Assembly (NCBI RefSeq): GCF_014236655.1
Contig: NZ_JACMYG010000022.1
Location: forward strand, 38,765-102,764
Length of the DNA: 64,000 nucleotides
From: Pseudomonas kielensis
GTDB lineage: Bacteria > Pseudomonadota > Gammaproteobacteria > Pseudomonadales > Pseudomonadaceae
Direction: 5' to 3'
Shown here in pieces: positions 8,188 to 15,953 of this stretch (positions are counted from its first letter, which is position 1; each line of letters begins with the position of its first letter). Both the position numbers and the translations under genes were made by a program. The notes under the pieces are model-generated. The model had not been told where the DNA came from. It saw only the letters and a program-made list of their open reading frames with translations, and ran no database searches.

Positions 8188-9252
8188 CTAGCACTGCTGC
8201 ATGAGCACAGACTCAATTTCCTCAGCCGTAGCTCGTGCCGTGCGCGTGATGCCGATAAGCGTGGCCGATGCAGACCCCGTCCATTCTCCATAGCCCACCA
8301 GCCATAACCTTGGTTCGAGCAATGAATGCGTACGTTGAACATCCACCCGGCCGTCTTTGTTCAGGACACCCAGCTTGGCCAAATGGTTTAGGGCGGGTTT
8401 GAAGCCCGTGCACCAGATCACCGCATCCACCTGAGTTTCGGTTCCGTCAGCCCAGATGACGCCCGCTTCGGTGAAGCGCTCGAACGGACGCTTCGCCCAC
8501 AACACGCCTCGCTCACGGGCTTCGACCACCGCAGGTACCATGACGATGTCTCCCAGTCCGCCGACGGGCTGCTCTATGACACGCCCTTCCTGCTGGGCTT
8601 TCCAGCGTTCGGTCGCCCGCTCAAACAGCACTCGACCATCGACTTCATCTGGCAGGAAAAGCGGCTCCGTCGGCGTGACCCAAGTAGCCTCTGCCACTGT
8701 GGAGACCTCAGCCAGTATTTGCGCGCCAGAGTTTCCCCCACCAACCACCAATACGCGTTTTCCGGCGAACGGCTGCGAATTCATGTAGTGCGCCGAGTGA
8801 ATCTGGGTGCCGGCGAAAAGCTCTGATCCCGGGTATTCAGGGATACAGGGATCACTCCAGGTCCCTGTTGCACTTACGACGGTCTGGGCATCCCAGGATC
8901 GATCGCCGGCATGAACTCGTAACCCACCTTCGATACGCTCGACAGAGGTGACCCGTACGGGACGTTCAATCGGGAATTGGTAGCGAGCCTCGTATTGGGC
9001 CAGATAACTGATGACGTGATCGCGAGAGGGATACTCGTCCTCAGAGGGGGGCATCATCCATCCTGGAATGGAGCTCCAGGCGGCCGGCGAAAATAGCCGC
9101 AATGAGTCCCAGCCATGACGCCAGGCTCCGCCGGGTTTTTCCCCGGCATCAAGGATCAGGAATGAAAGCTGAGTGCGGCGCAGGAAATAAGCCGTTGCCA
9201 GCGCGGATTGTCCGCCGCCGATGATGATCACATCGAGCTTTTTTGCGTCCAT
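8188..9252 (-). CDS. arsO: ArsO-type NAD(P)H-dependent flavin monooxygenase
   Basis: The 354-aa protein has an FAD-binding GGGQSALATAYFLRR motif at about residue 13, the downstream PGGAWRHGWDSLRLFSP segment, and a second dinucleotide motif VLVVGGGNSGAQILAE at about 170 for NAD(P)H. This is the YhhF/CzcO-ArsO-like class often found in ars operons. The start at 9252 has GAGGA six bases upstream; an ATG at 9258 would overlap it. It is the last gene of the ars run, 13 bp after arsJ. Its exact reaction in arsenic metabolism is not settled; oxidation of an arsenical is the usual proposal. A paralogue is at 13591. Confidence 0.85.
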   Translation of the reverse strand: MDAKKLDVIIIGGGQSALATAYFLRRTQLSFLILDAGEKPGGAWRHGWDSLRLFSPAAWSSIPGWMMPPSEDEYPSRDHVISYLAQYEARYQFPIERPVRVTSVERIEGGLRVHAGDRSWDAQTVVSATGTWSDPCIPEYPGSELFAGTQIHSAHYMNSQPFAGKRVLVVGGGNSGAQILAEVSTVAEATWVTPTEPLFLPDEVDGRVLFERATERWKAQQEGRVIEQPVGGLGDIVMVPAVVEARERGVLWAKRPFERFTEAGVIWADGTETQVDAVIWCTGFKPALNHLAKLGVLNKDGRVDVQRTHSLLEPRLWLVGYGEWTGSASATLIGITRTARATAEEIESVLMQQC

Positions 9253-9265
9253 GTTCATTCCTCTT

Positions 9266-10489
9266 TCAGAGATCAGATGTGGTGTGCTTGGGCAGCGCAC
9301 TGGAAATCAGGGCGGCCAGTAGCACAAAGCCGCTTGATATCCACAGACAGGCTTGCAGTCCGTGGGCCTGGTAAACCCAGCCAGACAGCAAGGTGCCGAC
9401 CAGCCGGCCCAATGCGTTGGACATGTAGTAAAAGCCCACGTCCAGCGATACCCCATCCTCCTTGGCATAACTGACGATCAGGTAGCTGTGCAGCGAGGAG
9501 TTCACTGCGAACAGCACACCGAATAGCATCAGCCCGCCGAGCAGTACGACCTGAGCCGACCAGCCTGCGTTCAGCCCCAGAGCAATGAGCGCGGGAAGTC
9601 CGGCCAGCGCAATGGCCCAGGTGAAGGCGGCTCGACCGTCCGGCACATGGCCACGTTTCTTGCCGGTGATGTAGGGCGCAAAAGACTGCACGATGCCGTA
9701 GCCGATGATCCAGGCGGCAAGAAAGCCACCGACCAGCCAGAAGTCCCAGCCAAATGCGGTGCTCAGGTACACCGGCAGTGCTACCACGAACCAGACGTCG
9801 CGGGCGCCGAACAGAAACAGCCGTGCAGCCGAGAGAATGTTGATCGCCCGGCTCTTGGAGAGCATGTCGCGAAATTTTGGTTTGGCCTTGGCCTTGCCCA
9901 GATCCTTTTTCAGGCGCATCAAACTGGCGATCCAGATCACTGCCAGTACTGCCGCCATGGCCAGCACCGCCATGGTGAAGCCAAGCAGTGCAAGCAGCGC
10001 GCCGCCAAGGAAAAACCCCACCCCTTTGAGCGCGTTTTTCGAGCCCGTGAGGATGGCCACCCATTTGTAGAGGGTGCCTTGCTGGCTGTCCGGTACCAGG
10101 AGCTTGATGGCGCTCTTGGCGCTCATCTTGTTGAGGTCCTTGGCGATGCCGGACAACGCTTGAGCTGCCATCACCCAAGGCACTGTCAGCCAGGCGCCCG
10201 GCACCGTGAGCATCAGCAAGGCCAGCACCTGCATGCCCAGGCCGATGTTCATGGTGCGATTGAGCCCCAGGCGGGCGCCGAGGTAGCCGCCCACCAGGTT
10301 AGTGATCACGCCAAAAATTTCGTAGAACAGGAACAGCGCTGCGATCTGCAGCGGCGTGTAGCCCAGCGAATGGAAGTGCAAAACCACCAACATGCGCAAC
10401 GCGCCGTCGGTGAGGGTGAAGGCCCAGTAGTTGCCGGTAACCAGCAGGTACTGACGCACTTCCATAGACAGGGCTGCCAATGCCTTCAT
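9266..10489 (-). CDS. arsJ: ArsJ, organoarsenical (1-arseno-3-phosphoglycerate) efflux permease
   Basis: The 407-aa, about 12-helix MFS protein starts MKALAALSMEVRQYLLVTGN and contains AALFLFYEIFGVITNLVGG and SGIAKDLNKMSAKSAIK, typical of ArsJ. ArsJ exports 1-arseno-3-phosphoglycerate made by the GAPDH encoded just upstream. Once outside, the product breaks down to arsenate, so the pair gives arsenate resistance without reduction. It lies nine bases after gap with a GGAG upstream. With arsC and acr3 broken in this island, this is the main intact export route here. Confidence 0.93.
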   Translation of the reverse strand: MKALAALSMEVRQYLLVTGNYWAFTLTDGALRMLVVLHFHSLGYTPLQIAALFLFYEIFGVITNLVGGYLGARLGLNRTMNIGLGMQVLALLMLTVPGAWLTVPWVMAAQALSGIAKDLNKMSAKSAIKLLVPDSQQGTLYKWVAILTGSKNALKGVGFFLGGALLALLGFTMAVLAMAAVLAVIWIASLMRLKKDLGKAKAKPKFRDMLSKSRAINILSAARLFLFGARDVWFVVALPVYLSTAFGWDFWLVGGFLAAWIIGYGIVQSFAPYITGKKRGHVPDGRAAFTWAIALAGLPALIALGLNAGWSAQVVLLGGLMLFGVLFAVNSSLHSYLIVSYAKEDGVSLDVGFYYMSNALGRLVGTLLSGWVYQAHGLQACLWISSGFVLLAALISSALPKHTTSDL

Positions 10490-10498
10490 GATCGCCTT

Positions 10499-11503
10499 TT
10501 ACTCCGCCGCGCCGACCAGTCGGGCCAGTTCCACTGCACGATTGGCGTAGCCCCACTCATTGTCGTACCAGGCGTAGATCTTCACCTGGGTACCGTTGAC
10601 CACCAGCGTCGACAGGGCATCGATGATCGAAGACCGCGGATCGGTGCGGTAGTCGATGGATACCAATGGACGCTCTTCGTAGCCCAGGATGTCCTTCAGC
10701 GGGCCTTCGGCAGCCGCCTTCAGCAACGCGTTGACCTCTTCAGCCGTAGTCGCGTGCTCGACCTCGAACACGCAGTCGGTCAGCGAGGCGTTGGCCAGCG
10801 GTACTCGCACTGCGTGACCATTCAGCTTGCCGCGCAGCTCGGGGAAGATCTCGGCGATCGCGGTCGCCGAGCCGGTAGTGGTTGGGATCAGGCTCATGCC
10901 CGAGGCACGGGCGCGGCGCAGGTCCTTGTGCGGTGTATCAAGGATGCTCTGGGTGTTGGTCAGGTCGTGGATGGTGGTGATCGAGCCGTGACGAATGACC
11001 AGACTCTCGTGAATTACCTTCACCACCGGAGCCAGGCAGTTGGTGGTGCAGGAGGCGGCGGTGACGATACGGTGCTGGGCCGGGTCGAACAGGTGCTGGT
11101 TGACCCCCATCACCACATTCAACGCGCCTTCTTCCTTCACTGGGGCACAGACCACCACGCGTTTGACGCCTTGATCCAGGTAGGCCTGGAGCACTGCGAC
11201 CGACTTCATCTTGCCGCTGGCCTCCAAGACCAGGTCGCAGCCCGACCAGTCGGTGTCGGCGATGGTCTTGTTGGCGGTCACCTTGATGCGCTTGCCCTCG
11301 ATCACTACCGAGTCGCCTTCTGCTCCTGCCTCACGGTGCCAGCGTCCGTGAACCGAGTCGAAGTTGATCAGGTGGGCGTGAGTCTCGGCGCCGCCGGCCG
11401 GGTCATTGATCTGCACGAACTCAAAATCCGGCCAGTCCCAGGACGCGCGCAGCGCCAAACGGCCGATACGTCCAAACCCATTGATGCCTATTTTGATTGC
11501 CAT
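10499..11503 (-). CDS. ArsJ-associated glyceraldehyde-3-phosphate dehydrogenase
   Basis: The 334-aa product starts MAIKIGINGFGRIGRLALR, the NAD-binding Rossmann motif of GAPDH. It has the active-site cysteine in AASCTTNCLAP, the general-base histidine region further on, and the end signature WYDNEWGYANR. Full-length and intact. Next to arsJ such enzymes use arsenate in place of phosphate to form 1-arseno-3-phosphoglycerate, which ArsJ exports. It lies between arsH and arsJ in one minus-strand operon. It is separate from the glycolytic gap genes of the chromosome, which are not in this window. Confidence 0.93.
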   Translation of the reverse strand: MAIKIGINGFGRIGRLALRASWDWPDFEFVQINDPAGGAETHAHLINFDSVHGRWHREAGAEGDSVVIEGKRIKVTANKTIADTDWSGCDLVLEASGKMKSVAVLQAYLDQGVKRVVVCAPVKEEGALNVVMGVNQHLFDPAQHRIVTAASCTTNCLAPVVKVIHESLVIRHGSITTIHDLTNTQSILDTPHKDLRRARASGMSLIPTTTGSATAIAEIFPELRGKLNGHAVRVPLANASLTDCVFEVEHATTAEEVNALLKAAAEGPLKDILGYEERPLVSIDYRTDPRSSIIDALSTLVVNGTQVKIYAWYDNEWGYANRAVELARLVGAAE

Positions 11504-11620
11504 GTTCTTGTTCTCGGGTTGCGGTTAGCGAATGGTCAGAGGGGGGGTGAACTGATTGAGGTCGCCGACGTGTGCAGGGTTTTGAATCGCTCGCGGGTGC
11601 AGTTGCATGCTCAGGCAGCC

Positions 11621-12337
11621 TCAGATGGATCGTTGATCAACACGCTTCGACAGTTCTTCAGCCGACTCTTTACGTTCGGAGTAGCGATCGACCAAGTAGT
11701 CGCCACGGTCACGAAGCAGCAGGGTGAACTTCACCAGTTCCTCCATCACGTCGACGACGCGGTCGTAGTACGCAGAGGGCTTCATGCGGCCCGCTTCGTC
11801 GAACTCCAGATAGGCCTTCGGCACTGACGACTGGTTGGGGATGGTGAACATGCGCATCCAGCGGCCGAGTACACGCAACTGGTTGACCACGTTGAACGAC
11901 TGCGAGCCGCCGCAGACCTGCATCACCGCAAGGGTCTTGCCCTGCGTCGGACGCACGGCTCCCATGCTCAGCGGAATCCAGTCGATCTGGGACTTGAACA
12001 CACCGGTCATCGCGCCGTGGCGTTCTGGCGAACACCAGACCATTCCTTCCGACCAGAGCACCAGGTCGCGCAGCTCTTTGACCATGGGGTGGTCATCGGG
12101 CACGTCATCGGGCATTGGCAGGCCGGTTGGATTGAAGATCCGCGTCTCGGCACCGAAATGCTCCAGCAGGCGAGCCGCTTCCTCTGTCAGCAGGCGGCTG
12201 AAAGAACGTTCGCGGGTCGAGCCATACAACAGCAGGATGCGAGGTTTGTGTGTGGACTGCTGCTCGATCTTCAGTTTGTCGGAAGACGGCAGGTCGATCA
12301 GTTCATTGTCGAGGTTGGGGATAGGGTGTTCGGTCAT
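11621..12337 (-). CDS. arsH: ArsH, NADPH-dependent FMN oxidoreductase for organoarsenicals
   Basis: The 238-aa flavodoxin-like protein has the FMN phosphate loop LLYGSTRERSFSRLL and the family segments WCSPERHGAMTGVFKSQIDWIP and QVCGGSQSFNVVNQLRVLGRW. ArsH oxidises trivalent organoarsenicals to less toxic pentavalent forms. The start at 12337 has AGGAGT upstream. The reading frame upstream of this ATG continues without a stop into the remnant of acr3, so the deletion that destroyed acr3 ended just before this gene. The 117-bp gap to gap (11504-11620) has no recognisable gene; it does hold a 27-codon frame at 11525-11608 of unknown status. Confidence 0.93.
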   Translation of the reverse strand: MTEHPIPNLDNELIDLPSSDKLKIEQQSTHKPRILLLYGSTRERSFSRLLTEEAARLLEHFGAETRIFNPTGLPMPDDVPDDHPMVKELRDLVLWSEGMVWCSPERHGAMTGVFKSQIDWIPLSMGAVRPTQGKTLAVMQVCGGSQSFNVVNQLRVLGRWMRMFTIPNQSSVPKAYLEFDEAGRMKPSAYYDRVVDVMEELVKFTLLLRDRGDYLVDRYSERKESAEELSKRVDQRSI

Positions 12338-12548
12338 GATTTTGACTCCTGGGGCAAGGCACCAGATGCTTGATCGAACCAGCGATGTTTCAGCCACGGC
12401 AATGGCCAGTTCGAAGTTGTTACTCGCGGCGGTAAAGGCCAGCGCAGTGGTACGTGGGCAGTCTGCCCAGGCCTATGCCTGACCCCACGGCCAGAAAAAT
12501 CCAGCTCGTCGGGTTGCGGTCGAGCAATGAAAGGCGACTCTTGCTCAT
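12338..12548 (-). pseudogene. acr3: Remnant of acr3 arsenite efflux gene (large internal deletion, frameshift)
   Basis: From ATG 12548 the frame reads SRLSLLDRNPTSWIFLAVGS, the Acr3 N-terminus. It goes out of frame and stops at about 12420 after 42 codons. In another frame the sequence RTTALAFTAASNNFELAIAV follows. This is the conserved Acr3 motif normally near residue 300 of about 350. It then turns into unrelated residues and runs in frame into arsH. So about 270 central codons and the C-terminus are missing. A 42-aa peptide could still be made from the start (AGGAAG SD upstream), but no transporter. No intact arsenite pump is seen in the window. Confidence 0.85.
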
Positions 12549-12566
12549 GGTGAATCTTCCTAAACG

Positions 12567-12662
12567 TCAGAGCGTTCCACCGTCGGGAGCCAGGTGCTTG
12601 AAAACGGCTTCAGAAAGAATGCTGCGGCAGCTATTGGCGGTGCCGAGGAACAGGACTTTCAT
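12567..12662 (-). pseudogene. arsC: Truncated arsC (LMW-phosphatase-type arsenate reductase), 31 codons left
   Basis: The frame from ATG 12662 gives 31 residues: MKVLFLGTANSCRSILSEAV, then FKHLAPDG and a stop. This matches the start of the low-molecular-weight-phosphatase-type ArsC, whose P-loop normally reads C-T-A-N-S-C-R-S. Here the nucleophilic first cysteine of the loop is glycine, and about 120 downstream residues are gone. The gene begins 19 bases after the arsR stop, as expected for arsR-arsC-acr3-arsH order. Both the lost cysteine and the truncation point to an inactive relic. Confidence 0.85.
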
Positions 12663-12681
12663 CGGTTTTTCTCGGCAATGT

Positions 12682-13038
12682 TCAGCAGCAGGTGGCGACG
12701 CGCTGTGGGCGGTCACCCATGGTGTCCAATCGTTTGGCGCTGGTGCTTAGCCATTCGCGATTGGCCTCCAGCGTCGTTACCAGAATCTCGCGTACCCAGG
12801 CGGGCAGCTGAGGATGCAGCCGGTAATAGACCCATTGGCCTTGCCGACGGTCTTCCAGCAGGCCGCAGGTGCGAAGTTGCGCCAGGTGCCGGGAAACCTT
12901 GGGCTGGCTTTCTTCCAGGGCACAGATCAGTTCGCAGACGCACAGTTCTTCCTCGCGAGCGATCAGCAACATCATCCGAATGCGATTCTCGTCGGCGAGG
13001 CATTTGAAAACCCTGGTAGGGGTCAGTGAGTCAGTCAT
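12682..13038 (-). CDS. arsR: ArsR, As(III)-responsive repressor (CxC type)
   Basis: The 118-aa winged-helix protein starts MTDSLTPTRVFKCLADENR. It carries the arsenite-sensing motif ELCVCELICAL at the DNA-recognition helix and a terminal CC. ArsR represses the ars operon and is released by As(III). It is the first gene of the minus-strand operon with the arsC and acr3 relics. A perfect 7-bp inverted repeat at 13112-13135 lies about 75 bp upstream and is the likely operator. That the sensor survives while the arsenate reductase is lost means As(III) must arise from the environment or another enzyme. Confidence 0.9.
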   Translation of the reverse strand: MTDSLTPTRVFKCLADENRIRMMLLIAREEELCVCELICALEESQPKVSRHLAQLRTCGLLEDRRQGQWVYYRLHPQLPAWVREILVTTLEANREWLSTSAKRLDTMGDRPQRVATCC

Positions 13039-13111
13039 AGCGGTTCTCAGTGCTTGGTTTTCACGAGGGCGAACATCTCGATGGGTTCGGATAATCACTG
13101 GATGCTGCGCT

Positions 13112-13135
13112 CGTATATGATTTTCCGAATATACG
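13112..13135 (-). promoter_or_regulatory. Perfect inverted repeat, likely ArsR operator
   Basis: CGTATAT (13112-13118) and ATATACG (13129-13135) form a perfect dyad with a ten-base spacer, in the gap between the divergent arsR and arsR2 genes. ArsR operators are AT-rich imperfect dyads of this size, so this is the best candidate for autorepression of the arsR operon. The assignment to ArsR rather than ArsR2 is by position. Confidence 0.5.
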
Positions 13136-13174
13136 CTTTTTCGTATGCATCGCAAGCCTGTGATGATGGGTGGC

Positions 13175-13210
13175 TTTACATGTGCGCCTTCGTACACATA
13201 TATTGCCCCC
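13175..13210 (+). promoter_or_regulatory. Promoter of arsR2 with embedded dyad; start point falls near the ATG
   Basis: TTTACA (13175-13180) and TATATT (13199-13204), 18 bases apart, make a good sigma-70 promoter. Its start point would fall at or next to the arsR2 ATG (13211), with no SD in between, so the mRNA may be leaderless. Between the boxes lies ATGTG-N10-CACAT (13180-13199), nearly the same dyad as at 13571-13590. A repressor bound here would block RNA polymerase. Confidence 0.5.
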
Positions 13211-13549
13211 ATGACGACTCCTGACAATCTCCGCACCCACGCCATCGATGCTGCCATTGAGGCGTTGGATGAAGCCTTCTTCAAAGCCCTCTGCGAACCC
13301 TCCAGGGTCGCGGTGTTCAAGCGCGTGCTGCTGCTGGGCCGGGCGGATGTCGGTGAGATCGCCAAAGAGCTGCCGCAGGAGCGTTCTGTTATCTCAAGGC
13401 ACCTGCAGGTGCTGCATGACGCCCAGATCGTGAAGGCCACCAAGGTCGGTAGGCAGGTTTTCTACGAAGTGAACGGCGGGGCGATCGTCGAGCGTCTGGA
13501 AGGACTCCTTCAGCGAACCAAGGGTCTGGTGTCGCTGTGCTGCCCGTAG
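13211..13549 (+). CDS. ArsR-family regulator (second copy, non-CxC type)
   Basis: The 112-aa winged-helix protein has the ArsR-family core FFKALCEPSRVAVFKRVLLL, then GRADVGEIAKELPQERSVIS as helix-turn-helix, and HLQVLHDAQIVKATKVGRQV as wing. It lacks the CxC of the first ArsR and ends in CCP, so the sensing site differs. It is divergent from the ars operon and 41 bp upstream of a flavin monooxygenase gene, with similar dyads before both genes. It is therefore probably the repressor of that pair. The inducer may be an arsenical or something else. Confidence 0.85.
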   Translation: MTTPDNLRTHAIDAAIEALDEAFFKALCEPSRVAVFKRVLLLGRADVGEIAKELPQERSVISRHLQVLHDAQIVKATKVGRQVFYEVNGGAIVERLEGLLQRTKGLVSLCCP

Positions 13550-13570
13550 TCAGGCTTTTTTTCTCTTGAT

Positions 13571-13590
13571 ATATGCATGAGTGCGCACAT
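13571..13590 (+). promoter_or_regulatory. Second ArsR2-type dyad before the monooxygenase gene
   Basis: ATATG-N10-CACAT matches the arms and spacing of the dyad in the arsR2 promoter (ATGTG-N10-CACAT, 13180-13199). It directly abuts the ATG at 13591. Two such elements before two adjacent genes suggest one regulator, most simply ArsR2. Confidence 0.4.
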
Positions 13591-14682
13591 ATGAATGAAT
13601 CGAGTCGTACTTTGGATGTGGTTGTCATCGGCGGTGGGCAAGCAGGTTTGGCGCTTGGCTGGCACTTGCAGCAGCACGGCTTGGACTTCCTCATCCTCGA
13701 TGAACAGACACGCCCAGGCGGAAACTGGCGTAACTACTACGACAGCTTGCAGCTGTTCTCACCGGCAGAGTACTCAGGGCTGCCAGGGCTGCCGTTTCCT
13801 GCCGACCCCAAGAGCTATCCGCTACGGGACGAGGTAGTGAAGTACCTGGAAATGTACGCGGCCGAGTTTCGACTGCCGTATCAGGGAGGTACCCGAGTGG
13901 TGGGTGTAGCGCAGAAGGGAAAGCTATTTGAGATTCGCTGTGATACCGGTGCGACCTTCACCACCCATGCGGTGGTGGTGGCATCGGGTGGATTCAGCCG
14001 GCCGTTCACCCCCAACATTCCTGGGCTGGAGGGTTTTTCAGGTACTTGTCTGCATAGCTCGGCTTATCGAACGCCAGAGCCTTTTGCCGGCCAGCGTGTC
14101 GTGGTGGTAGGGGCCGCAAATTCGGCTGTTCAAATTGCCTATGAACTTGCAGGCGTCGCGCAGGTGTCATTGGCGACCCGCGAGAAAATTCGGTTCTTCC
14201 CTCAGCGAATCCTCGGGCTCGAGTTTCATACCTGGCTGAAATTTACCAGGTTGGAGCACACGCGATGGTTGAGTGACCAGCGCACACCCGTGCTGGACAG
14301 CGGCAAATACCGACATGCTCTCAATACCGGTCGATTCCAGCGCAGGGCCATGTTCCAGCAGGTGCTGCCAGAGGGTGTCGTTTGGTCGGACGCAAGCACA
14401 ACCCAGATCGATGCACTGATCTTTGCGACGGGGTTCCAGCCAAACCTGGATTTTCTGACTGCTCTCCCGATAACAGACCACGGCGGGCGTGTGCTGCAGC
14501 GCAACGGAGTGGCAAGCCAGGTGCCTGGCGTGTACTTCGTGGGCTTGCCCAGGCAACGAAACTTCGCCTCCGCAACGCTCAGGGGCGTGGGCGCTGACGC
14601 CGGTTACCTGATGCCTCGACTGCTTCGTCACCTGAGCAAGGATTGCTCGTCTCACCTGTCAGCGTCGCCCCGCCAGGTTTAA
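13591..14682 (+). CDS. Flavin-containing monooxygenase, ArsO/CzcO-like (second copy)
   Basis: The 363-aa protein has FAD motif VVIGGGQAGLALGWHLQQHG near the N-terminus, the PGGNWRNYYDSLQLFSPAEYS segment shared with the ArsO at 8188, and a central VVVVGAANSAVQIAYELAG NAD(P)H motif. It is clearly homologous to that ArsO but divergent, and is likely an older paralogue or separate acquisition. I start at 13591; an ATG at 13573 is also in frame and neither has a good SD. It follows arsR2 by 41 bp and ends before a strong terminator (14872-14900). A role in arsenic or other oxidative detoxification is inferred from context. Confidence 0.82.
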   Translation: MNESSRTLDVVVIGGGQAGLALGWHLQQHGLDFLILDEQTRPGGNWRNYYDSLQLFSPAEYSGLPGLPFPADPKSYPLRDEVVKYLEMYAAEFRLPYQGGTRVVGVAQKGKLFEIRCDTGATFTTHAVVVASGGFSRPFTPNIPGLEGFSGTCLHSSAYRTPEPFAGQRVVVVGAANSAVQIAYELAGVAQVSLATREKIRFFPQRILGLEFHTWLKFTRLEHTRWLSDQRTPVLDSGKYRHALNTGRFQRRAMFQQVLPEGVVWSDASTTQIDALIFATGFQPNLDFLTALPITDHGGRVLQRNGVASQVPGVYFVGLPRQRNFASATLRGVGADAGYLMPRLLRHLSKDCSSHLSASPRQV

Positions 14683-14871
14683 CCTTTGGCTGGGCGACGG
14701 AGCGAGACGGCACGCAGTGTTCCGCTGCGCGGCCCGTCGGCGTGCAGCAGCTCGCTTTCTGAGTTCGACACATGGCTTGCGTCCCTACCGCACCCAAAAT
14801 CCTCTCACCCTCCTAGCCGATCCCTTTGGGAGGTGGCAGAAGCCTTGTGTCAGACTCTGTTGTCTAGACCC

Positions 14872-14900
14872 AAAAATCGCAGCCCAGGCTGCGATTTTTT
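14872..14900 (+). terminator. Strong intrinsic terminator
   Basis: AAAAATCGCAGCC (14872-14884) pairs perfectly with GGCTGCGATTTTT (14887 on), with a two-base loop and a run of T. It ends the arsR2-monooxygenase transcript and sits just before the LysR gene. Its symmetry, with A-run and T-run, lets it work on both strands. The other 190 bases of this gap show no gene. Confidence 0.85.
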
Positions 14901-14920
14901 ACCCGGCCCGAGGACAGGCA

Positions 14921-15823
14921 ATGGACCGTTTTCAGGAAATGCAGGTGTTCATGGCCGTGGCCCATGACCAGGGCTTCGCGGCGGCAGCCCGGCGCCTTGG
15001 GCTGTCGGCTGCCAGCGTGACCCGGGCGGTGGCGGCGCTGGAAGTGCGGATCGGTGCGCAGTTGCTGATACGCACCACTCGCGCTGTGCAACTGACAGAA
15101 GCGGGGCAGCGGTACCTGGAAGACTGTCGACGGATTCTTGCCGATCTTCAGGACGCCGAAGAGTCCGCGGCGGGTAGTCATGCCGACCCTCGGGGGCAAC
15201 TAACCATTACCGCGCCGGTACTGTTTGGTGATTTGTATGTCACGCCGGTAGTGGTGGGCTTTCTTGAGCAGTATCCGCAGGTCAGCATCAATGCCTTGCT
15301 GGTCGACCGGGTGGTGAGTCTGGTCGAGGAGGGCGTTGATGTTGCGGTGCGCATTGGCGAGCTGCCGGACAGCAGTCAGTACGCGATTGCGGTCGGTGAG
15401 GTACGCCGGGTGGTGTGCGGCTCTGCCGACTACCTCAGGCGCCATGGTCGTCCCCTGCACCCAGAGGAACTCGACCGCGCGCGGATTATCGCCACCTCTG
15501 CCATCGGTCAGCAGCGCAGTTGGCCCTTCATGGCAGCGGGTGCCTCGATGAGTGTGCGCCTGGAACCACGCATGGTGGTGACAGCCAATCAGGCCGCCAT
15601 TACCGCGGCGACGCTGGGCCTGGGGTTGACCCGGGTGTTGTCCTATCAGGTGGCCGACAAGGTGGCAGCCGGTGAGCTGGAAATCGTCCTCGAGGATTTT
15701 GAGCTGCCGCCGTTGCCCATCCATGTGGTGTATCAGGGCGGGCGCAAGGCGCCTGCGCGGGTGCGCAGTTTTGTCGACTACGCGGTGCAGGCTCTGCGCG
15801 AACATCCGGCATTGCGCGGCTGA
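14921..15823 (+). CDS. LysR-family transcriptional regulator
   Basis: The 300-aa protein has the LysR winged helix at residues 1-60 (DRFQEMQVFMAVAHDQGFAA, then SAASVTRAVAALE) and an effector-binding domain after about 90 (LTITAPVLFGDLYVTPVVVG). This is the CrgA-like subgroup. The start at 14921 has GAGGA upstream, and the strong terminator just before it separates it from the arsenic genes. It lies upstream of GST and PNPOx-like genes in the same direction with a 130-bp gap, so it may regulate them. The effector is unknown. Confidence 0.88.
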   Translation: MDRFQEMQVFMAVAHDQGFAAAARRLGLSAASVTRAVAALEVRIGAQLLIRTTRAVQLTEAGQRYLEDCRRILADLQDAEESAAGSHADPRGQLTITAPVLFGDLYVTPVVVGFLEQYPQVSINALLVDRVVSLVEEGVDVAVRIGELPDSSQYAIAVGEVRRVVCGSADYLRRHGRPLHPEELDRARIIATSAIGQQRSWPFMAAGASMSVRLEPRMVVTANQAAITAATLGLGLTRVLSYQVADKVAAGELEIVLEDFELPPLPIHVVYQGGRKAPARVRSFVDYAVQALREHPALRG

Positions 15824-15953
15824 GGCATTATTGCGGTGGGTGAAATAGCGGATTGCCTTTTCTGGTGATTCTGTTGTTTTTTCAGCCGATGCAAGATGGA
15901 CTTCACCAGCGCAGTTCGCTCCTGAGCGGCGCGATTTCCCCCTGGAGTCGATC

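Noticed and set aside
9647..11827. 726-codon open frame on the plus strand opposite arsJ, the ars GAPDH gene and part of arsH
   Set aside because: Its composition (rich in Q, H, R, G, A) is that of the complement of GC-rich genes; no domain is visible, and intact arsJ, GAPDH and arsH lie opposite.
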